Under the pieces are notes generated by a model, which saw only the letters and a list, made by a program, of their open reading frames with translations, was not told the origin of the DNA and made no database searches. Shown here one piece after another: positions 35,146-44,379 of a DNA stretch of 64,000 nucleotides. Every line of letters starts with the position of its first letter. The stretch's first letter is position 1. This DNA is from Sphingomonas sp. Mn802worker (GTDB taxonomy: Bacteria; Pseudomonadota; Alphaproteobacteria; Sphingomonadales; Sphingomonadaceae): assembly GCF_000382485.1 (NCBI RefSeq), contig NZ_AORY01000005.1:62001-126000 (forward strand), in the 5' to 3' direction. Both the position numbers and the translations under genes were made by a program.

Positions 35146-35449
35146 GCCGTACTGCGCCACGACAGTTGGCGTCTCGCCCTCCTGCGACGAGCACGTCGAC
35201 AAGGGCCGCGCTGCCGCTGCCACGTGCCTCGGCCTGACTCGAACGACCCGCTTCCTATCTGCCTCGACGCCAGTGGCAGCAATCTTGCGTCACGATTTCA
35301 CATGCTCGACATAATCGCCTGCCACGCGTGCGCCGACGCGGGGGAACCGCGACTCACCGGACCGGCACCTTGCGAGCATGCACTCGCAGGCGCTTTGCGG
35401 TGCTGCGCGCTCAAACCCCGCGGTTCATGCAAAAGGGAAACAGATCATC
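35146..35449. other. Intergenic region between crtW and a TBDR
   Basis: These 304 nt hold no convincing gene. They presumably contain the promoter of the TBDR at 35450. I see no terminator-like hairpin with a T-tract after crtW. The AAAAGGG at 35431-35437 is the nearest ribosome-site candidate for the receptor. Confidence 0.45.
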
Positions 35450-37807
35450 GTGACCTCGAAGTCGCTCCTGCTCGCCGGCGCCGCCGGCATGCTGACACTC
35501 GCCTCACCTGCGGTTGCGCAGACGGTGCAGTCGCCCACGCCGCCCACAGTCGATGCGGCCACCGCGACGCCGGGCGACAATGGCGACGGCTTGCAGGAGA
35601 TCACCGTCACCGCCGAGCGCCGCTCGGAGAACCTGCAGCGCGTGCCGGTGTCGGTCGCGGTGGTCGGCGGCGACGATCTGCGCACGTTCCAGTCGGCGGG
35701 CGAGGACATCCTGTCGCTCGCCGGCCGCGTCCCCGGCCTCTACGCCGAGACGACGACGGGGCGTATCTTCCCGCGCTTCTACATCCGCGGTCTCGGCAAC
35801 ATAGATTTCTACCTCGGCGCGTCGCAGCCGGTGTCGATCATCCAGGACGACGTCGTGCTGGAACACGTGGTGCTGAAGTCGAACCCGGTGTTCGACGTCA
35901 ACCAGGTTGAGGTGCTGCGCGGACCTCAGGGGTCGCTGTTCGGGCGCAATACGACCGCGGGCATCATCAAGTTCGACACGACCCGTCCAAGCCAGGAGTT
36001 CGACGGCCGCATCAGCGCTTCCTACGGCAGCTACAACACCGCAACCGTCGATGCAGGCGTCGGCGGGCCGATCGTTGCCGACAAGATCGCGTTCCGCCTG
36101 TCAGGGCTCTACCAGCACCGAGACGACTGGATCGACAACACCTTTGCCGGTCCTGGTGTCGACGGCACGCGCGGCGGCAAGAACAAGCTCGGCGGCTTCA
36201 ACGAGCGCGACGTGCGGCTTCAACTGCTATTCACCCCGACCGAGACGCTGTCGATCAACGTGTCGGGCCACGCGCGCGATTACGACGGCAGCTCGACGAT
36301 CTTCCACCGCGGTGCGCTGGTGCGCGGATCGAACAGCGTCGCGCGAGAGCCGCGCAGCCGTGTCGCGCTCGACGAAGCCGACAACAACCCGCAGGCGTAC
36401 AAGACCTATGGCGGGTCGGTGAACGCCGCATGGGACTTCGGCGCGGCGACGCTGACCTCGATCACCGCCTACGAGACGACGTCGGGCTACAGCCGCGGCG
36501 ACACCGATGGCGGCGTGCGTCAGCTGCCGCTCAATGCGAGCGGCGGCTGCATCGACTGCGGGCAGAGCCAGGGTAACATTCGCGACCTCGACCAGTGGAC
36601 GCAGGAGCTGCGGCTCGCCTCCAGCGACGCTGGTGCAGCGTTCAAGTGGCAGTTTGGCGGCTTCTACTTCGACCAGCGCGACACGACCGATTTCTACCAG
36701 CGCCGCTTCTTCCTGACCGCGCCGTTCGTGGCGGCGAACAGCAACACCAACAATCCGGGCAATTGGGTGCGGCTGCACGACGCCAACACGTCCTGGGCGG
36801 TGTTCGGGCAGGCGAGCTACTCGTTCGACCGCCTGACGCTGACCGCGGGCGGGCGCTATACCGAGGACAACAAGCGCACGATCCTGGTCAAGCCCGCGAC
36901 CACCGGCGCGACGGTCAACTTCCCCACCACCGCCGCCCGCAACGTGAAGCTCACCGGCAAGGAGCCGAGCTGGGACGTCTCGGCGCTGTATGAGGTCGAC
37001 CCGACCGCCAGCATCTACGCCCGCGTCGCGCGCGGTTTCCGCGGGCCGACGATCCAGGGGCGCTCGGCGGTGTTCGGCTCGGCCTTCACGACCGCCGACA
37101 GCGAGACGATCACCTCCTACGAGGCGGGCGTGAAGACACGGCCGTTCTCCAACCTGCGCTTCAACGCGACCGGCTTCTACTACCGCGTCAACGACATCCA
37201 GCTGAACGGCAACGATGCCAATGGCAACGGCGTGCTGTTCAACGCCGATCACGCCGACGCCTACGGGTTCGAGGCGGAACTGGAATGGCGCCCGATCCGC
37301 AACATCACCTTCTCGCTGGGCGGCAGCGCGCTGCACAGCGAGATCAAGGACAAGAACGTCTACGCGCAGGTCTGCGCGCTGGCGGGCCGCGTGACGTGCA
37401 CCGTGCAGGATCCGACAATCCGCCGCACGATCTTCGGTGCTCCTGCGGTGCTCGCGCAGATCGACGGCAATCCGCTGCCCAACGCGCCCGAGTATCAGAT
37501 CGACGCGGCGGTTCGCTACGACATCCCGCTCAGCAACGACGGCGGTCTGTTCGTCGCTACCGACTTCAACCTGCAGGGCTACACCAATTTCGTGCTCTAC
37601 AAGACGCGCGAATTCTATGCCAACGGCAACTTCGAACTGGGGCTGAAGGCGGGGTATACGACGCCCGACGGCCGCTACGAGATCGCCGCGTTCGCGCGCA
37701 ACCTGACGGGCGAGAAGAACCTGAAGGGCGTGATCGAGAACTACGACGCCGCGGTGTTCAACGAACCGCGCGTGATCGGCGTCTCGCTCAGCGGCAAGTT
37801 CCGCTGA
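35450..37807 (+). CDS. TonB-dependent receptor
   Basis: A 785-residue outer-membrane receptor. The GTG at 35450 puts a signal peptide at the N-terminus (TSKSLLLAGAAGMLTLASPA, then VAQ). The plug begins LQEITVTAERRSENLQRVPV, a TonB-box-like pattern of the sphingomonad FyuA/CirA-like receptors, with FYIRGLGNIDFYLGASQPV and VLRGPQGSLFGRNTTAG at the plug core. The barrel ends SLSGKFR, so the last residue is Arg and the aromatic is penultimate, slightly off the usual terminal Phe. Many receptors of this group import siderophores, vitamin-like compounds or aromatic oligomers. No uptake partner is adjacent. A strong terminator follows. Confidence 0.92.
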   Translation: MTSKSLLLAGAAGMLTLASPAVAQTVQSPTPPTVDAATATPGDNGDGLQEITVTAERRSENLQRVPVSVAVVGGDDLRTFQSAGEDILSLAGRVPGLYAETTTGRIFPRFYIRGLGNIDFYLGASQPVSIIQDDVVLEHVVLKSNPVFDVNQVEVLRGPQGSLFGRNTTAGIIKFDTTRPSQEFDGRISASYGSYNTATVDAGVGGPIVADKIAFRLSGLYQHRDDWIDNTFAGPGVDGTRGGKNKLGGFNERDVRLQLLFTPTETLSINVSGHARDYDGSSTIFHRGALVRGSNSVAREPRSRVALDEADNNPQAYKTYGGSVNAAWDFGAATLTSITAYETTSGYSRGDTDGGVRQLPLNASGGCIDCGQSQGNIRDLDQWTQELRLASSDAGAAFKWQFGGFYFDQRDTTDFYQRRFFLTAPFVAANSNTNNPGNWVRLHDANTSWAVFGQASYSFDRLTLTAGGRYTEDNKRTILVKPATTGATVNFPTTAARNVKLTGKEPSWDVSALYEVDPTASIYARVARGFRGPTIQGRSAVFGSAFTTADSETITSYEAGVKTRPFSNLRFNATGFYYRVNDIQLNGNDANGNGVLFNADHADAYGFEAELEWRPIRNITFSLGGSALHSEIKDKNVYAQVCALAGRVTCTVQDPTIRRTIFGAPAVLAQIDGNPLPNAPEYQIDAAVRYDIPLSNDGGLFVATDFNLQGYTNFVLYKTREFYANGNFELGLKAGYTTPDGRYEIAAFARNLTGEKNLKGVIENYDAAVFNEPRVIGVSLSGKFR

Positions 37808-37817
37808 GAAAACGCGG

Positions 37818-37847
37818 GGGCGGCGGAGCGTTCCGCCGCCCTTTTTT
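37818..37847 (+). terminator. Rho-independent terminator after the TBDR
   Basis: A perfect 10-bp stem, GGGCGGCGGA (37818-37827) with TCCGCCGCCC (37832-37841), a 4-nt loop and TTTTTT. It separates the TBDR from the convergent ClC gene, whose stop begins at the end of the T-tract. Confidence 0.92.
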
Positions 37848-39181
37848 CAGTGCGGCTTCGGCTCCGGCGGCATCGCGAAGCCGCGCGATAGGCCGTGGTA
37901 GAGTTTCTCGCGGCATACCCACTGGCTCGCCGCGTCCGCGATGAAGGCGGTGGCGAACATCGGCAGCATCAGCCCGCGGCTGGCGGTCGTCTCCGACAGG
38001 ATGATGACCGCGGTCAGCGGGGCGCGCACGACGCCAGCAAAATAGGCCACCATGCCCAGGATCACGACCGCCGAGGTCGGACTCGCCGGAAACACTTCGC
38101 GCAGCAAATTGCCGACGCCCGCGCCAACCGCGAGCGACGGCGCGAAGATGCCGCCCGGCAGCCCCGCGACTGCGGTGGCGAGGGTGGCGAGGAACTTGGC
38201 CGGCCCGAACCACAAGGGCGCGTCGACGCCCACGATCATCGCGCGCGCCGCCGAATAACCGGTGCCCCAGGTCAACCCGGTCGCGACGCCGAGCGCCGCT
38301 ACCACGATGCCGCATGCGCCGGCAAACACGATCGGATTGGCCTTGCTCCACCGCGTCAGCCCGTTGCCGCCGACCGCCAGCATCAGCATCAGTCGCGCGA
38401 ACACCCCGCCCGACAGCCCGCCGACGATACCCGCGACCGGCACCACCAGCAGCGCGCTGGAAAGCGGCATGCTCGCGCCGATCACGCCGAAATAGACGTA
38501 ATCGCCCTGCACCGACTGCGCGACCATGCCGGCGATGACGATCGCGGTCAGCACCAGCAAGGTGACTCGCTGCTCGTACGCACTCGCCAATTCCTCGATC
38601 GCGAACAGCAGGCCAGCTAGCGGGGTGTTGAAGGCGGCGGCGACGCCGGCAGCACCACTGGCGATCACGACGGGGGTGCGCAGCGGCACGCGCATGATCC
38701 GATGCGTGAAGCCCATGACGGCGGCGGCGAGTTGCACCGTCGGCCCCTCGCGCCCGACCGACGCGCCCGACATGACCGCGGCGATCGTCAACACGATCTT
38801 GGTCGCGGCGGTGCGGACCGAGATCAGCGAGCCGGTCGCTCGGTTCGGATCGTCCGCCGCCGCGATGACTTGAGGGATGCCCGACCCTCGCGCCAGCGGC
38901 GCGAAGCGGCGCGTGACCCACACCAGCGCGACAAAGGCGAGCGGTGTCGTGAGCAGCGACAGCCAGTGATAGCGGTGTGCGTAGCCGTTGAACCATCCGC
39001 CGGCCCAGTCGGCCGCTTCGGCGAACAGGATCGCGACCAGCCCAATCGCGATCGCCCCGGCCAGCACCGACACGCGGGTGCGGAACTGCACCGACTTCGG
39101 CCCGCGTGTCCTGAGCAGCGCGCGGTAACGCGATACCGTCCAGCGACGACGGGTGGCAGCGGCTGAGCGGCGGTCGAGCAT
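37847..39181 (-). CDS. ClC-type chloride channel/transporter
   Basis: A 444-residue membrane protein of the ClC family with 10 or more hydrophobic helices. Selectivity-filter motifs are visible: GSGIPQV near residue 100, GREGPTVQ (the gating/transport Glu), and GGIFAPSLAVGAGVG. These are the conserved anion-binding segments. The internal helix set ends without CBS domains, as in bacterial EriC/ClcA proteins. Expected role: Cl-/H+ exchange or fluoride/chloride flux across the inner membrane, often linked to acid or ion stress. The start at 39181 places a basic leader before the first helix; an internal start is possible. It is convergent with the upstream TBDR. Confidence 0.93.
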   Translation of the reverse strand: MLDRRSAAATRRRWTVSRYRALLRTRGPKSVQFRTRVSVLAGAIAIGLVAILFAEAADWAGGWFNGYAHRYHWLSLLTTPLAFVALVWVTRRFAPLARGSGIPQVIAAADDPNRATGSLISVRTAATKIVLTIAAVMSGASVGREGPTVQLAAAVMGFTHRIMRVPLRTPVVIASGAAGVAAAFNTPLAGLLFAIEELASAYEQRVTLLVLTAIVIAGMVAQSVQGDYVYFGVIGASMPLSSALLVVPVAGIVGGLSGGVFARLMLMLAVGGNGLTRWSKANPIVFAGACGIVVAALGVATGLTWGTGYSAARAMIVGVDAPLWFGPAKFLATLATAVAGLPGGIFAPSLAVGAGVGNLLREVFPASPTSAVVILGMVAYFAGVVRAPLTAVIILSETTASRGLMLPMFATAFIADAASQWVCREKLYHGLSRGFAMPPEPKPH

Positions 39182-39224
39182 GGCCCCGCTATAGCGCGGT
39201 TGGTCGCGAGTTCACCTGTTGTGC

Positions 39225-39266
39225 AAAGAAAAGCGGCGGCGAACGGGAGGGTGCCCGGTCGCCGCC
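39225..39266 (-). terminator. Terminator downstream of typA
   Basis: On the minus strand GGCGGCGA and TCGCCGCC arms (39259-39266 with 39235-39242), extended by a CGGG/CCCG pair after a bulge, are followed by a T-rich tract complementary to 39225-39232. It lies about 120 nt beyond the typA stop, so it probably ends that transcript. Confidence 0.7.
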
Positions 39267-39384
39267 ATTCTCTTTCGTCTCGCCGTGTGCGCCGCGGCGA
39301 AGCCGCGTCGTCGGTCCTCGCTTTGGCGAGGCCGGCCGGGCCGCCTGAGTAAGCGCTCGCCGCAGCTTTTGCTACGGCGTCGCT

Positions 39385-41229
39385 TCAGGCGGCCTTCGCC
39401 CTGCTCGCGCGCTTGCGCTCGTTCGGGTCGAGGTGGCGCTTGCGCAGGCGGATGTTCTTGGGCGTGACCTCGACCATCTCATCGTCGTCGATGTAGGCGA
39501 TCGCCTGCTCCAGCGTCATCTTCTTGGGCGGGGTCAGCCGGATCGCGTCGTCCTTGCCTCCGCTCGCGCGGAAGTTGGTCAGCTGCTTCGCCTTCATCGG
39601 ATTGACCTCGAGGTCGTCCGTCTTGGCGTTCTCACCGATGATCATGCCCTCGTACAGCGCCTCGCCGTGGCCCACGAACAGCACGCCGCGGTCCTCGAGG
39701 GGCCCTAGCGCGTAGCCCTGCGCTTCGCCCGCGCCGTTGGAGATCAGCACGCCGTTCTTACGGCCCTCGATGGTGCCCTTGTGGGGTCCGTACTTCTCGA
39801 ACAGGCGGTTCATGATGCCGGTGCCGCGCGTGTCCGACAGGAACTCGCCGTGGTAGCCGATCATGCCGCGGCTCGGCGCGGAGAAGGTGATGCGCGTCTT
39901 GCCACCGCCAGACGGGCGCATGTCGGTCATCTCGGCCTTGCGCAGGTTCATCTTCTCGACGACCGTGCCCGAATATTCCTCGTCCACGTCGATGATGACG
40001 GTCTCATACGGCTCGGTCTTCTTGCCCTGCTCGTCCTCGCCGAACAGCACGCGCGGGCGGCTGATGCCGAGCTCGAAGCCTTCGCGCCGCATCGTCTCGA
40101 TCAGCACGCCGAGCTGGAGTTCGCCGCGGCCCGCCACCTCGTAGCTGTCGCGGTCGGCGGCCTCGGTCACCTTGACGGCCACGTTCGATTCCGCTTCGCG
40201 GAACAGGCGGTCGCGGATCATGCGGCTGGTGACCTTCGAGCCTTCACGCCCCGCCATCGGAGAGTCGTTGACAGCAAAGCGCATCGACAGCGTCGGCGGA
40301 TCGATCGGCTGAGCATGAAGCGGCTCGGTGACCTGCGGGTCGGCGATGGTGTTCGACACGGTCGCAGTGGTCAGGCCGGCGAGACTGATGATGTCGCCCG
40401 CCTTCGCCTCGTCCACCGGCACGCGGTCGAGCCCGCGGAACGACAGGATCTTCGACGCGCGGCCCGTTTCGACGACGTTGCCGTCATTGTCGAGCGCGTG
40501 GATCGGCTGGTTGAGCTTGACGGTGCCCGAATTGACACGACCGGTCAGGATGCGGCCTAGGAAGTTGTCACGGTCGAGCAGCGTCACCAGGAAGGTGAAC
40601 GGCACGTCCTCGACCTCGAGGTTCGGCGCGGGAACGTGGGACACGATCGTCTCAAACATCGGGATCAGCGTGCCCTCGCGCGCGTCCATGTCGGTCGAGG
40701 CGTAGCCGTTGCGGCCCGAGGCGTAGAGCACGGGAAAGTCGAGCTGCTCGTCATTCGCGTCGAGCGAGACGAACAGGTCGAACACCTCGTCCAGCACTTC
40801 CTGGATGCGCGCGTCGCTGCGGTCGACCTTGTTGACGACGACGATCGGCTTCAGGCCCAGCGCCAGCGCCTTGCCGGTCACGAACTTCGTCTGCGGCATT
40901 GCGCCTTCTGACGAATCGACCAGGAGGACGACGCCGTCGACCATCGACAGGATGCGCTCTACCTCGCCGCCGAAATCGGCGTGGCCCGGCGTGTCGACGA
41001 TGTTGATGCGGATCGACTCGTCGCTGCCCGGCGGAGTCCAGTCGACCGAGGTCGGCTTGGCGAGAATGGTGATCCCGCGCTCCTTCTCGAGGTCGTTCGA
41101 ATCCATCGCGCGCTCTTCGATGCGCTGGTTGTCGCGGAACGTGCCCGACTGGCGGAAGAGCTGATCGACGAGGGTGGTCTTGCCATGATCGACGTGCGCG
41201 ATGATCGCGATATTGCGGAGGTTCATCAT
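39385..41229 (-). CDS. typA: Translational GTPase TypA/BipA
   Basis: A 614-residue ribosome-binding GTPase. The G1 motif AHVDHGKTTL is near the start, G2 lies around GITI, G3 is DTPGHADFGGEV and G4 is NKVDRSD. EF-G-like domains II, III and V follow (AGRGELQLGVLIETMRREGF; a YHGEFLSDTRGTGIMN segment), and the TypA-specific C-terminal domain has VEVTPKNIRLRK. Full length for the family. BipA/TypA assists 50S assembly and translation at low temperature or under stress. Two adjacent Met codons open the gene; either could be used. It is a core gene and useful as a chromosomal anchor in this window. Confidence 0.97.
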   Translation of the reverse strand: MMNLRNIAIIAHVDHGKTTLVDQLFRQSGTFRDNQRIEERAMDSNDLEKERGITILAKPTSVDWTPPGSDESIRINIVDTPGHADFGGEVERILSMVDGVVLLVDSSEGAMPQTKFVTGKALALGLKPIVVVNKVDRSDARIQEVLDEVFDLFVSLDANDEQLDFPVLYASGRNGYASTDMDAREGTLIPMFETIVSHVPAPNLEVEDVPFTFLVTLLDRDNFLGRILTGRVNSGTVKLNQPIHALDNDGNVVETGRASKILSFRGLDRVPVDEAKAGDIISLAGLTTATVSNTIADPQVTEPLHAQPIDPPTLSMRFAVNDSPMAGREGSKVTSRMIRDRLFREAESNVAVKVTEAADRDSYEVAGRGELQLGVLIETMRREGFELGISRPRVLFGEDEQGKKTEPYETVIIDVDEEYSGTVVEKMNLRKAEMTDMRPSGGGKTRITFSAPSRGMIGYHGEFLSDTRGTGIMNRLFEKYGPHKGTIEGRKNGVLISNGAGEAQGYALGPLEDRGVLFVGHGEALYEGMIIGENAKTDDLEVNPMKAKQLTNFRASGGKDDAIRLTPPKKMTLEQAIAYIDDDEMVEVTPKNIRLRKRHLDPNERKRASRAKAA

Positions 41230-41348
41230 GTTTCCTGGATGGCCCGCGCTGGTCGCACAGGCGATTTCGGCCGCGCCCTTAGCCTATTTGTGCGCGCGCG
41301 AAAAGATGCGGCGAGACGGCGGGCACGTGCACCGCTGTTGCCCGGCGC

Positions 41349-42293
41349 TCAGCCGGTGTAGCGCCCCGCGGCCAGGACCTCACCCAATCGATCGAGCGTC
41401 AGCATCCGGCGGATCGCGGCGTGCTTGTCGGGCTGGCGATCGTACCAGCGCTGCCAGATGCGTTGCCCGATCCAGTAACCCGCCTCGCTCTTCCAGCCGG
41501 CAGGCGGATCGCCGGCATTGCCGACCCAGCGAAAGAGCGCGTCGCCGGCGGGCTTGCCGCGCGAAAGGTCACCTGACCCTTGCAGCGCGAGGTCGGCGTC
41601 GAAGCGCGACCATAGCATGCGCTCGTTCGCGAGTCCCCAGGCAGCACGCGCGGGATCGATCTGTTGTCCGGTGACGAGTGTCGCGATGAAGTCGGCCGCG
41701 CCCTCGACCAGCACGTTCTGCAGCAGCGCGTTGCCGTTCGCCGCCGCCAGCGCGACATCGGGATCGTGCTGCAACGCGTGCACCGTTTCGTGCGCGTAGA
41801 AGCTGCGCAGCGTGGCGCGGAGCGCGTCGGGCGTGGCGGAGATGCGGCATAGCACCTCAAGTCCTAGCACCTGCACGCCGGGTGCCGCGGTGCCGCCCGA
41901 ATTATTTGCCCCCATGACGAGGAAGATGCGCGGCAGCGGCCGGTCGGGCAGCAGGCCGTGGAGGGCCAGATAGGTCGCGCGCAGCTCACCCTCAGTCTCG
42001 CGCACAATCGGCAGGCACACACGGAGTGCGCGATCGTAGCCGGCGCGGTCTGCGGCGACCGCCTTTGCGAGATGCGCCGCGCTCTCGATCCGGTCGGGGG
42101 TGAACACGCGCACGCCCTCGCTGCCCGGATCGAGGTAATCGCGCTGGAGGTCGACCGCGGTCGGCACACCGCCGGCGGCGTCGAAGATCGCGGCAAAGCG
42201 GTCGACGTCGCTCGTCTCGACAGTGGCGGTGAGCGGATCGACTCGCGGCACGGTGTTGGGGGCAGCGAGGGCGAGCAGGAGCGCGGCGATCAT
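41349..42293 (-). CDS. Putative secreted zinc metallopeptidase (HExxH protein)
   Basis: A 314-residue protein with a probable signal peptide (MIAALLLALAAPNTVP). HETVH (168-172) is an HExxH zinc-binding motif and Glu197 in VEGAADFIATL, 25 residues on, is placed as the third ligand of a gluzincin. The middle also has a Trp-rich C-terminal segment (YWIGQRIWQRWYD). I do not recognise a named family; it is similar in layout to DUF2268-type predicted Zn proteases. The ribosome site is not clear: GGAGGA lies 18 nt upstream of the ATG, within an inverted repeat shared with the divergent gene. It may act on envelope proteins or peptides. Confidence 0.7.
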   Translation of the reverse strand: MIAALLLALAAPNTVPRVDPLTATVETSDVDRFAAIFDAAGGVPTAVDLQRDYLDPGSEGVRVFTPDRIESAAHLAKAVAADRAGYDRALRVCLPIVRETEGELRATYLALHGLLPDRPLPRIFLVMGANNSGGTAAPGVQVLGLEVLCRISATPDALRATLRSFYAHETVHALQHDPDVALAAANGNALLQNVLVEGAADFIATLVTGQQIDPARAAWGLANERMLWSRFDADLALQGSGDLSRGKPAGDALFRWVGNAGDPPAGWKSEAGYWIGQRIWQRWYDRQPDKHAAIRRMLTLDRLGEVLAAGRYTG

Positions 42294-42318
42294 CGGAGGA
42301 GCGTGACATGATCCTCCG
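42294..42318. promoter_or_regulatory. Inverted repeat between divergent start regions
   Basis: CGGAGGA (42294-42300) and TCCTCCG (42312-42318) form a perfect 7-bp inverted repeat with an 11-nt spacer. Each arm reads as a Shine-Dalgarno sequence on its own strand, and an ATG lies in the spacer on both strands. It could be a coincidental ribosome site, an operator, or a stem masking translation. Confidence 0.4.
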
Positions 42319-42448
42319 GCCGCGCACAAGTCGCGCGATTGCGGCGGCAGCGCTCGCGTCTTATAGTCACAACACACTTGATCGCGGGCGGCTTCGCGGT
42401 CAGGCTGACGAACGGCTCGCGCGGGTGCGGGCGAGAAGGATGGATACG

Positions 42449-43657
42449 ATGGCGACGACGCCCGAAACGATGACGGCCGAGAAGGAGCTGGTGCTCACCC
42501 CGCCCGATCCCGTGCCGCAGGTCGCGCCCGCCAAGGCGGCGGGGCTGGTGCCGGTCGACCAGGGCACGCGAACCGAGCTGGAAACACGCGTCGACACCTT
42601 CGTCGAGCAGCTGATCGCGGAGGACGTGAACAGCCCCGAGTTCGGGCGTCGCGTCGATGCGATCACCAGCATGGGGCAGAAGGAAATCCGTGACGCCGCG
42701 GGTCAGTCAAACCGCTTCCTCGATCGTCCGGTGCGCGCGATGGACAAGGACGACGGCGTCGGCAAGGACCTGGCGCAGCTGCGCCGCGTGGTCGAGGACC
42801 TCGATCCCGGCAAGAAGGGTAACCTGACCGCGCCGCAGAAGCTGTTCGGAATCATCCCGTTCGGCAACAAGATGCGCAACTACTTCGACAGCTATAAATC
42901 CAGCCAGACGCATATCAGCTCGATCCTGAAGAGCCTGTCGTCGGGCAAGGACGAGTTGCTGATGGACAATGCCTCGATCGACACCGAGCGCGCGAACCTG
43001 TGGACCGCGATGGGGCGGCTGGAGCAGATGATCCATCTGTCGCAGACGATGGATGCGCGACTGGAGGACAAGGCCAACGAGCTCGACGTGACCGATCCGG
43101 CGAAGGCCAAGGCGATCCGCGAAACGGCGCTGTTCTACGCCCGGCAGCGGACCCAGGACCTGCTGACGCAGATGGCGGTGACGGTGCAGGGTTATCTGGC
43201 ACTCGACCTGGTCAAGAAGAACAACGTCGAGCTCATCAAGGGCGTCGATCGCGCGTCCACCACCACGGTCGCGGCACTGCGCACTGCCGTAACGGTGGCG
43301 CAGGCGCTGACCAACCAGAAGCTGGTGCTGGAACAGATCACGCAACTGAACACCACAACGGCCAACATCATCGATTCGACCGGCAAGCTGCTGAAAAGCA
43401 ACACTGCGCGCATCCACGAGCAGGCGGCGGCGTCGACGATCCCGCTGGAAACGCTGCAGCGTGCGTTCCAGAACATCTATGACACGATGGACGCGATCGA
43501 TGACTTCAAGTTGAAGGCGCTCGACAGCATGAAGACGACGGTGACGACGCTGGGCAGCGAGGTCGAAAAGTCTAAGGGTTATATCGCGCGCGCCGAGGGG
43601 GCGGCGCAGAACCGCGTGTCGGGCCCCGCCGACCAGTTCAAGCTGGAGGCGCTGTGA
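42449..43657 (+). CDS. Toxic anion resistance protein (TelA family)
   Basis: A 402-residue soluble protein of the TelA family: TEKELVLTPP-like opening, a long central helical part (NSPEFGRRVDAITSMGQKEI; SLSSGKDELLMDNASIDTER; LDLVKKNNVELIKGVDRAST), and a coiled-coil C-terminal third. The ATG at 42449 has AAGGA 8 nt upstream; an ATG at 42308 with GGAGGA would give 47 extra residues and cannot be excluded. The stop overlaps the GTG of the XpaC-like gene, the usual xpaC/telA pairing. TelA proteins are linked to tellurite and envelope-stress tolerance and often sit beside ter or vWA genes; none is here. Confidence 0.87.
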   Translation: MATTPETMTAEKELVLTPPDPVPQVAPAKAAGLVPVDQGTRTELETRVDTFVEQLIAEDVNSPEFGRRVDAITSMGQKEIRDAAGQSNRFLDRPVRAMDKDDGVGKDLAQLRRVVEDLDPGKKGNLTAPQKLFGIIPFGNKMRNYFDSYKSSQTHISSILKSLSSGKDELLMDNASIDTERANLWTAMGRLEQMIHLSQTMDARLEDKANELDVTDPAKAKAIRETALFYARQRTQDLLTQMAVTVQGYLALDLVKKNNVELIKGVDRASTTTVAALRTAVTVAQALTNQKLVLEQITQLNTTTANIIDSTGKLLKSNTARIHEQAAASTIPLETLQRAFQNIYDTMDAIDDFKLKALDSMKTTVTTLGSEVEKSKGYIARAEGAAQNRVSGPADQFKLEAL

Positions 43658-44379
43658 GCGTACCGACGCGAACCGACGAGGCAATCGCCGACGCGCGTCG
43701 CGCGGTCGATCGCGTCCGCGGCGGGGGACATGGGGGCGGAGTGTTGCAGGTCGAGCGTCGCCCGGCCCGCGGTGGTCGTGGCGGCGTGAAGCAGCGCGCG
43801 ACGCTGATCGCGCTCGCCAATGCGGCGATCCTGATCGCTGCGGGGCTGTTCGGCGGGATTGTCATGCCGCTGGGCATGTTCGGCGCGCTGGCGGTGATGA
43901 TGCTGATGCTGGCGGTGACGCTGGCGATCGCGTTTGCGCCTGCGACGCCGGTGCCGACGCCGGAGCGGATCGCGCGAAGCGAGATCAAGGCGCTACCCGC
44001 CGCGACCGCGCGCTGGCTCGACGCACAACGCCCGGCACTTCCCGCGCCCGCGGTGCCGGTGATCGACCGGATCGGCGCGCGGCTCGACACGCTGGGCGGA
44101 CAAATCGGCGCGCTCGACGACGATGCGTCCGCTGCGGCCGAGGTACGCCGGCTGGTCGGCGAGCAGCTGCCCGAGTTCGTGCGTGATTACCAGAAGGTGC
44201 CTGCGGGACTGCGCAGCACGCCGCGCAACGGCAAGACGCCCGATCAGCAACTGACCGACGGCTTGAGCGTGATTGAGCGCGAGCTGGGCGAGATGAGCGA
44301 GCAGCTGGCCCAGGGCGATCTGGACGCACTGGCAACGCGTGGCCGCTTCCTGGAGATCAAGTACCAGGGCGAGGCGTGA
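43654..44379 (+). CDS. XpaC-like membrane protein, TelA partner
   Basis: A 241-residue protein starting with a GTG overlapping the TelA stop (GTGA). After a basic, Gly-rich N-terminus (about 1-48), two adjacent hydrophobic helices (LIALANAAILIAAGLFGGIV; MFGALAVMMLMLAVTLAIAF) insert into the membrane. The C-terminal ~140 residues are helical and cytoplasmic, with RNGKTPDQQLTDGL near the end. This arrangement matches the XpaC-type partner (5-bromo-4-chloroindolyl phosphate hydrolysis protein) that accompanies TelA. The last 23 nt overlap the convergent MBL gene. Function is inferred only from partnership. Confidence 0.75.
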   Translation: MSVPTRTDEAIADARRAVDRVRGGGHGGGVLQVERRPARGGRGGVKQRATLIALANAAILIAAGLFGGIVMPLGMFGALAVMMLMLAVTLAIAFAPATPVPTPERIARSEIKALPAATARWLDAQRPALPAPAVPVIDRIGARLDTLGGQIGALDDDASAAAEVRRLVGEQLPEFVRDYQKVPAGLRSTPRNGKTPDQQLTDGLSVIERELGEMSEQLAQGDLDALATRGRFLEIKYQGEA

